NCBI GenBank assembly: GCA_028023455.1
Contig: JAQFVV010000283.1
Location: 498,001-562,000, forward strand
DNA: 64,000 nucleotides
Reading direction: 5' to 3'
Source of the DNA: Epiperipatus broadwayi
Lineage: Eukaryota > Onychophora > Udeonychophora > Euonychophora > Peripatidae
The translations under genes and the position numbers were made by a program. The stretch's first letter is position 1. The number at the start of each line of letters is the position of its first letter. The notes beneath the pieces are model-generated. The model was not told the DNA's origin. It saw nothing but the letters and a program-made list of their open reading frames with translations, and ran no database searches. Shown here piece by piece: positions 56,286-64,000 of this stretch.

Positions 56286-57765
56286 TGTTTATATCATGGT
56301 TTATGAGGAGTGTTATTTTTATATGATTATTTTGCAAATGAATTATTTTATGATGTATTGAAAGTTTTATATATTATATAAAAACTAAAGGGAAATCAAT
56401 TTACTACTTAAGAAAAAAATCTTTCATTTATATATGTAGGCCTAATTATGAATTATTATAATAATTTTTATTAAGTACTTTTAGAATATACAATTATCTC
56501 TGATGTTAAAACTTTCTTTAGATTTACAAATTTGTTTTTGTTATTATTTAAAAATATGTATAAGCCATTATCTTCATTCATAATTTTTTTTTTTTTCAAT
56601 TTTTTTGAATTAAAAAATGTCAGTTTAAACAAGTAGTCCATATTGGCATTCCTTCCCCTGCATATATATATGTGTGTGTGTGAAACAAATTGAAATGAAA
56701 TCAACCTTTCACTGTGTTTTGTACAGTTTTTATAATATTTTATCTAAAATTGCATTGATGAAAAATTGAACCATTCTCTGCAGGACCTATGTTTTGAACT
56801 CACCCATCCTTCTTTAAATGCCATGAGAGAATACTAATTCTACATCAAACATAACTTCTTTACTAATTAAATATCATTAATTTGATCATTTGATGTTAAA
56901 GTTTGAATCTTCAAGTTAGAATCTTATTTTAACAAGATCTAATTTACAAAATTTCATTTATTTAAAAGAACTTTGCACATCCAAATTACTATGAGTCTGA
57001 AATATATAAAGAAATTTAGTCAATTTTTCATCAATATAACAATAGGTAAAGTATAAAAATTGTAGTTAGCATTTTGAAAATTTGTTATCCCTTAGCATTT
57101 CAATTTGTTTCATATTACAGGTAACTTGATTGTGCAGAGTTCTTTGGAAGGAATGAGTTTGTACAATTCTTGCTTCTTGCACATATAAATCTCCGAGAAA
57201 TGGACATTATGAAAATAAGATTTTTAAATTAAAAGGGAATGTGGAATTGTTCTTCTCTTATAAAATTTAATAAGCATGATTGAGTTTGAAACATGTATTG
57301 CAAATGACATTTTCAAGATTTGATATTTCTTCAATTAGATTTGTATTATTTATAATACCTCTGTCTATTTACAGAATAGAACTGTGTATGGGTAACCAGT
57401 AAAATTGATTAAGCAATATAATAAACTTAAATTTACGTGTTAAAAATATAAATATATGACATTATTCTAATTCAAATTATTTTTAAATTTTAATTTATTT
57501 TATATAGTTTTGTGTGTTTGTGTATGGTAAGAAATTATTCATCTTAATAGCACAACATTTTCTCAAAAAAATGTTGTAGAAATATGGTAGGTCAATTTTT
57601 TTTTTCATGAGGATTTGGTTTGAAATTGGTAATACGTTTCAGCTAAGTGGTTTGCACCATGTACATACAGTTTTTCAATTAAAAGTCACATTTGACATCT
57701 TTTATTAGGGTAAACATTTTACATGGTTAAAAGACATGAACATGTATGTTTATATTAAATACTGC
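56286..57765. other. Anonymous AT-rich sequence
   Basis: No gene recognised. A 77-codon minus frame at 56471-56704 is unsupported. Confidence 0.4.
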
Positions 57766-57767
57766 CT

Positions 57768-58312
57768 ACCGCTATACTAGAAATTACAATGAAATAGAAA
57801 ATCATGTAACATTACAATACTAGCCAAAAAAAAAACAAAATTTTAATGAAATTCTTTCAGAACCATGTTTTTTATCTAGTAACAAATAGATCTTTTCAAG
57901 TGAAATTAAGGCGAAGTGTTCAACATATGCATACAAAATAAAGTAGCCTTCCCATCATTCACTTCAAAAACCAACTTTCCTTAACGTCAAAGGATGTCTT
58001 CATGAGATTGAGACCATCAGATTCAATAAAATATATTATCAGAGTTTCTTTTTTTTTCTAGTTTTCTTGAATCTGGGGCTATTATTGTTGTGAAGACATC
58101 CTTTGATGTTAAAGGAAGTTGGGTTTTGAAGTGAATGATGGGAAGGTGGTGTATATATATATATATGTATATTGTATTTACCCCATTGAATTTCACTTGT
58201 AAAGGTCTATTTGTTAAAGATGAAATCGTGGTTAAGAATTTTAGTAAAATTCTGTTGTTTTTTTTTTTTTTTGGCTTGTATTATAATGTTCTATGATTTT
58301 CTATTTTATGTA
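57768..58312. mobile_element. Inverted-repeat element with ~230-bp arms
   Basis: Left arm words TCCCATCATTCACTTCAAAA, AAAGGATGTCTTCA and TTTCAAGTGAAATTAAGG have complements at 58120-58145, 58090-58105 and 58187-58205. Outer ends GAAATAGAAAATCAT and ATGATTTTCTATTTTAT-like pair as well. The loop is at about 58010-58080. No coding. Confidence 0.85.
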
Positions 58313-59699
58313 TTTATGTCTTTGATCTAATTTCAAGTCCTGGCCATTTAAAAAAGGTAACTTGTTTCATACTTTAATCAAATTTATAAAAAATTTTCCA
58401 GATACGTGACTTGCAGATAATCAGCTAAACATGCGAGAAGTGACTGCTAAATGCATATGTAGCTGTTCTGTTTAGAATATAAAGCAAGAATGAAAAAAAG
58501 ACCCATTCCTTTATTATTGGACAATTGGAAATCCTAACGAATCATGCTCTCTTCATTGTTTTTCTTTATGGGGCTATTAAAGTTATCTTTGCCCTGCAGT
58601 AGATTATTTAAAGTCTGTTTTATCTTTTTTTTTTCCGGCACTCATATAACTTCTCTGAATCAGATACAGCTTTCCATTACTAGATATCGTATAGTTTTTG
58701 ACTTTTCCCTTTTGGTAGATAGATAATATAAAGGTTAAACTATAACCATGAAATTTAAATAACTTATTTTTATGAAATTTAAAATATTCCTTTTTAATGC
58801 CTATAGTTGAAAGTTATTATTACTTGATTTATATATTGAATGCTTTCAATTCATTTTTTCTGTGCAACAAAAAGGGTCTGAACTTGATTTTATAATGAAT
58901 TGCCACTATATTATAAAATGTTTGATTTTAAGAGACTTTAATATCTGAAATCTAAAAAGTTGTTGATAATTGACTTTTTTGCTACATCCATGAATTGTAT
59001 AACTTGCAGAACAAATTCTATGTTAAATAGGAAGATTTTGATGACTGATACTTGTTTGTAAATCAGTGCTCAGTGATACGTCACCAACAACTTCACTGTT
59101 GTCATTATGAACACTGATAAGACAGGTAATGCACTTACAGTGATATACATTAATGAAACTCTAGACTAACATCAGTAGTTGACGTATTTGAAAATATGAT
59201 GTATTTTTATTATATAGAAACAAGATCAAAACATACTAGTTAACATTTAGGGATTATTTTTAATTTTTGTTCATAAAATCCACAGTCAAATGTTTTTGGA
59301 TTCACCAAATCTACTCAAAAACATATGAGGTGTTTGAATAATAAGGTACTACAATTGAGCAATAATGTTATATCACCAGTAGCAGTAGCTCCCCTTGCTT
59401 ACTGCTGCCATAACCCACTTTCTTCTTCCATCTCATGTTTGTTATGTAACATAAGTTTTAAAGAAATCTAATATTAAGAGTTATAATATAAAATGTAAAA
59501 TCTCTCCAAAGAAACTCTTAAGATTGCTTTTAATAATAAGAGTTATTTAATTTTCTTTCAAAAATAAAAACACCATCCTTCCTCTTTTTTCTTAATTTGA
59601 ATTCTTTAATGTGGCCCAATCTTGTGGCTTTTTTTTTACTATTAACCCTTATCTAACCAAATATTTTTTTGATTTATTTTAATCAATAAAACCTTTGAC
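58313..59699. other. Anonymous AT-rich sequence
   Basis: No gene recognised. Frames at 58544-58726 and 59642-59857 are unsupported; the latter overlaps the fold-back arm. Confidence 0.4.
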
Positions 59700-61170
59700 A
59701 GATGCGCTTTAAAAATGCTTATATGACAGCCAATCACATATAATAAGGACTGCACAGGAAACTCTAAATTCAAAACACAAAGCAAAGAATTTATGAGAAA
59801 AAGATGAACCCCACCTTCTTCTCTACTTAAATTTATATATAAATAAGCCAAATTCAAGTATTTTGAACCAAGAGCATGAAGTTTTAAACAACATGAAATC
59901 GTTCGATTTACTACATAGTAATTTTCAAATCTAATGAAATGATCTTAACAAATGTAAATACTGTATATTAATTTTTAAGCGCAAGCAGATGATATAATAA
60001 TAACGTGAAAGGCTAAAATCTTTGACAGATATGCTTTAAAAATGCTTAAATGACAGCCAATCAGATTAAGCATTTTTAAAGCGCATCTGTCAAAGGTTTT
60101 AGCCTTTCACGTTATTATTATATCATCTGCTTTTGCTTAAGAAATTAATATACAGTAAATTTAAACCACTAAACATCACATGATCACCATCTCATATTAG
60201 CACATAATTGTTTGTAAACAAAAGCAAAACTCCATACAGTAGTGCCACCCTGTGCTAACCAGAGTAATCAATAGATGCCAGAAGGCTTGTGCATAAAATC
60301 CCTATCTAGTGTATACTCATCCAATATCCCCAGACTAGTTTCTGGCTTGTGGCCATTATCAGTGAGGAGCCTTGGATCTGAGAGCACTGCACCTAGATCT
60401 TAGGATCTAATGCAACCCTTTCAGCAGCCACCTTTTAACTCTACTTTACTACAAAACTATGAGAATGAAATTGAAAACACCAATCCTGCCTAATAGGATA
60501 ATGGTGGCTATGGTTGATTAAGAGCCAAAGGCACCAAAATCTATGGGTGCTGAATTGAGTTCAGACCCATATGACTATATAAGCTATTGAGCTTAGATTG
60601 AAAATATTTTTGTGTTTTCAATTTCATTCTCATAGTTTTGTAGTAAAGTAGAGTTAAAAGGTGGCTGCTGGAGGGTTGCATTAGATCCTAAGATCTAGGT
60701 GCAGTGCTCTCAGATCCAAGGCTCCTCACTGATGATGGCCACAAGCCAGAAACTAGTCTGGGGATATTGGATGAGTAGGCACTAGATAGGGATTTTATGC
60801 AGAAGCCTTCTGGCATCTATTGATTACTCTGGTTAGCACAGGGTGGCACTAATGTATGGAGTTTTGCTTTTGTATACAGTAAATTTGTTAAGATCATTTC
60901 ATTAGATTTGAAAATTACTACGTAGAAAATCGAAAGATTTCACATTGTTTATTTATATATAATATTTAGTGAATTAAATGTGAGGGTGTTTAAAGCTTCA
61001 TGCTCTTGATTCAAAATGCTTGAATCTGGCTTATTTATATATATAAATTTAAGTAGAGAAGAAGATGGGGTTCATCTTTTTCTCGTAAATTCTTTGCCTT
61101 GTGTTTTGAATTTAGAATTTCCTCAGCCGTTATTACATCTGATTGGCTGTCATTTAAGAATTTTTTAAAG
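59700..61170. mobile_element. Nested fold-back structure
   Basis: Outer arms (59705-59960 and 60887-61170) pair, for example AGATGAACCCCACCTTCTTC with GAAGATGGGGTTCATCTTTT. Inside the left side is a tight hairpin (59961-60148, arms of about 80 bp containing AGCAGATGATATAATAATAA). A family D element (60163-60872) occupies the centre. TTTAAAGCGCATCTGTCAAA words recur in outer and inner hairpins, so the inner hairpin derives from the outer arms. Confidence 0.88.
60163..60872 (+). mobile_element. Inverted-repeat element, family D (long form, 14-bp target duplication)
   Basis: Flanked by perfect 14-bp repeats TATACAGTAAATTT (60149-60162 and 60873-60886). Terminal arms GCAAAACTCCATACAGTAGT and TAATGTATGGAGTTTTGC pair, as do long internal arms around CCCCAGACTAGTTTCTGGCT. 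A unique centre (60470-60640) includes GCCTAATAGGATAATGG. It matches 11700-12105 closely. It has no open frame of note, so it is non-autonomous. Confidence 0.9.
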
Positions 61171-63200
61171 CGCATCACGTTATTATATCATCTGCTTGCA
61201 TTTAAGAAATTAATATATTTAATCAATAAAAGATTTTTTTTTTTGTAAAATTTACTCTATACATATTTGTAACATACTCTTCTTTTTAACAACTAATTTT
61301 CTTAATAATTCAAATTAATATCCTTTGATTATTTACAAATATTAAATTTTCTGTACTTACAACTTCAACACTAACCACTTCAGATAAATAGTTAATGATT
61401 ATTACTAACTGTTTTATATACTGAAGGTAATTTCTATTCCATATATAAATTTTAAAGCCCAATAAAAGAAGTTTATTATTATTGTTATACACAAAGACAT
61501 AGATAGAATTCAACATCATGTGTCTCACTTTCTATTTATAATATCTTTTTAAAATATACTTAAAATTCTTTGATCTACTACATATTCTTAAAACATGAAT
61601 AAAGATATCTGAAAAAGATAAATGACTCCCAAAATGCATTTCATTGCTGAACTAGCACTTATCAGTAGACCCACATGTCCATTATTTATTCTATTTTTTA
61701 GCAATACCAAATTATTACGCTTTCATTTATAAGTGTAAACTTTCTGCTCTCCCAAACTAATACCAGTCACTCCAAATAAATACATTAATGAATATTACTA
61801 ATCGTTTATTAAACTAGGGATTATCTCTAATCCAAATATAAACTTTTTTCAGATATCTTTATCCATGTATTTCAAGAATATGCATTGGAGTAAGAATTTT
61901 AACTATATCTTAAAAACTGCAAGCATTCACTGTGTCTCAAAGTTTAAATAATAATTGCATCAAAAAATTGAACCTCTTTCAATTTTATTTATAAGAAATT
62001 TAATATCTTTCCACTTACATTTTAAAATTATGTAGTGCTACAATTGCTATGTGAAGTTCCAAGTTCCCGACATAGAAATATTTTAAGCATTCACCAAAAA
62101 GAAAAATATGACTGATTCTCTGACCATGACAATTTAAAAAGTGCAATTTTTTGCTTGATAGAATAATAAATTAGATGTGGACCTTCATGAGTATAGAGAT
62201 TTGAAGGCAGAATTTCAATAACTGATGACCTAAAAATGATTGGTAGATTATATCTGCAAAAGTACTACAGGCATTCAATGATCATGACCATTTTCAGTTG
62301 TTTTGGGGGTTTTTTTTTGGCACACTGTAAATAACATCTGAAAAATGATATCATAATCATTAAATCTGCGGATGTAGTAGTGATGTTATTTTGAATAAAT
62401 GTAAGGAGTCTTTTGATCATCTTTTGAATGGTGATAGAAGAATCGAAATGATGATTTTTAATGATAGATTTATCTTTGCTAATCGTTTAGTTTTGGACAA
62501 AGTTAATCAGAGTTAAAATGGTTCTTTGTGATCTGAAAATGGAAAAGCTGATGATAAGATATCTGGAGAAAATTTAAAATATAGTGATAATATGTTAATT
62601 TTAAGACTATCGGAATTTTTTAGGGATATCTGAACTTACGAGGTTGCACCATCTGATCTTAATGATGTCTATTGCTCCAGAAAAAACTGATATAATTACT
62701 GTAGGATAGCATTATTATCCACAACGGAAAAGATATTTCTCAAAATCTGTTGAATAGATGAGATATTATCAGAGACTCAGTGGGGCAGTTGCCAGGTAAT
62801 TTGCAACAAAAAAGCACCGAAGGATTAATTTGAATATTACTTTTACTGTTTTGGATATGTTATTTGACTTCATTCATCAATCAGATCTGCACCAATATTC
62901 AAAATCAATGTATTATTTTTAAAGTTTAATTATATTATACAGCTTCTATATGATGTAATGAAAGGAATTGTTTTTGTTGGGGAAAAATCTAAGCATTTGA
63001 ACTAATGTCTTATAATGATGAGTACTAGCTCTGCCACATGCATTTTTATGACAATTTTTTTTGGGGGAATTATTTATAGATAGTTTCATGAAATAGGTGT
63101 CAAGATAACAACATGGATTTGATAGTGGAAGTTTAATTTGAATGGTCTATAAGCAAAGATAAGAATTTTTACCTTCTTGTTCTTCTTGATTTAAAATATA
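61171..63200. other. Anonymous sequence with a family B fragment
   Basis: 61600-61690 carries GAAAAAGATAAATGACTCCC and ACTTATCAGTAGACCCACAT, matching family A/B interiors. 62340-62560 has short frames (for example DHLLNGDRRIEMMIFNDRF then IFANRLVLDKV) that look faintly protein-like, but I cannot assign them. Confidence 0.4.
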
Positions 63201-63312
63201 CTGTTTGTCAATCATTGTTAGACGAGAGGTCAGCGTACCTGCCTTGCAAGCAAGCAGTTGGTTGCAGACAGTTGTTGCGGGTTCCCCTCCCGGTCGATAC
63301 TATGACATATGG
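63201..63312 (+). mobile_element. tRNA-derived SINE, copy 8
   Basis: AAAATATA duplication (63193-63200 and 63313-63320). It has GTCAATCATTGTTAGACGAG, the GCAAGCAAGC hairpin and GCGGGTTCCCCTCCCGGTCG. The B box has changed from TTCGCTTCC to TTCCCCTCC. Confidence 0.92.
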
Positions 63313-64000
63313 AAAATATATTATAACGATCGAAATGAAAGTGAAGATTGAATCTAACCGCAAAAACAATATCTGCAACTACCAGGGCACCACTAGGCAT
63401 TTGAGCCTAGAAAAATTTATAAAGTAGGCAGATACGCGCTGTTAAGATTCCACTTTATTTAAATATTCCGATCATTAGCCCAAGTCACTAGCTCAGTGGA
63501 GTAGCAGAGATAACAAAATATAAATTTTATATCTTAAATATAAAAGAATAAAAGCCACTGCCAGAAATTAACACGTAAAAATATTTATTTACGCACGTAT
63601 AAAATATTTAAATTTTGAGGAATAAATTTAACGTTTATATTTTTATATTGATCTTTAATTCTAAATTTAAGTAGATTGCAAATAATGAGTTTACTATTTT
63701 ATTTAGCTAGTCAAGTATGAATAGACTACATAGATCTGCATTTGAAAAGAAAATATTCTTCCCTGATCTAACCTTAGGCCACAAATTTCACAACCAAACT
63801 GGCGCCAATCCATCTGATACATTCATGTATTCAATGTAGCATGATACGACAACACAAAATACTATACTGTCAGGAAAGTACATCTGAACAGTAAGTAGAA
63901 TTAGAGAAGACATTGACTCTCCACCAACAGGAATGTCACATCTGTTGGCAAGTAGAACAATAAACAAAAAACTCCATAGGAATGGACTTGCGGTCTTCTG
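63313..64000. other. Sequence with a possible nuclease-like fragment
   Basis: 63335-63430 is less AT-rich. Near the end (63880-63950), one plus frame reads VSRIREDIDSPPTGMSHLLA, which resembles the Arg-helix and spacer of GIY-YIG proteins. No GIY motif is seen upstream, so this is only a hint. Confidence 0.25.

Noticed and set aside
46498-64000. Downstream DSCC1 exons
   Set aside because: I looked for residues that follow the exon in vertebrate DCC1 (GLAL..., REKWT) between plausible splice sites and found none I could support.

Overview
This is a strongly AT-rich eukaryotic nuclear window, almost certainly from an invertebrate metazoan. It is packed with retroelement remains: Penelope-like elements (PLEs), an RTE/F52C9.6-type LINE, tRNA-derived SINEs, a hAT transposase and many inverted-repeat elements. 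Only one host coding exon can be supported. I cannot name the species from sequence alone. There is no operon-like layout, no CRISPR array and no bacterial gene.

The host gene is represented by a 78-bp, phase-0 exon at 46420-46497 on the + strand. It encodes a well conserved segment of DSCC1 (sister chromatid cohesion protein DCC1, part of the CTF18 clamp loader) and has clean AG and GT splice borders. Much of the window could be intron or flank of this gene, but I found no second exon.

Left third (1-16 kb): a 67/68-bp tandem duplication, a LINE 3' end, and a large head-to-head pair of PLE copies (4.3-8.1 kb). The minus PLE copy keeps a 610-codon open frame with reverse transcriptase (RT) and GIY-YIG endonuclease domains; the plus copy has two frameshifts. 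A degraded LINE and a SINE follow. A second, older inverted PLE pair (10.1-12.5 kb) has one arm split by a terminal-inverted-repeat element with a 13-bp target duplication. A hAT transposase pseudogene (13.5-15.1 kb) is itself interrupted by an insertion with 14-bp duplications.

Middle (16-41 kb): SINE copies, LINE 3' ends, a degenerate ~125-bp tandem repeat (21.7-23.2 kb), the longest LINE (23.3-26.1 kb, minus), several copies of a B-box-bearing repeat, and a third PLE remnant with inverted flanks (31.0-31.9 kb). A ~300-bp repeat array (38.6-40.3 kb) carries two SINE insertions.

Right (41-64 kb): inverted-repeat elements with hammerhead-like cores, a fourth PLE endonuclease remnant (44.2 kb), the DSCC1 exon, more SINEs, a LINE 3' end, and a nested fold-back structure (59.7-61.2 kb).

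A recurring theme is a hammerhead-ribozyme-like motif downstream of PLE endonuclease remnants. Similar motifs sit inside several short inverted-repeat elements without PLE protein. Hammerheads are known from PLEs and retrozymes; the short elements here may be non-autonomous relatives, which is an inference that needs covariance-model searches.
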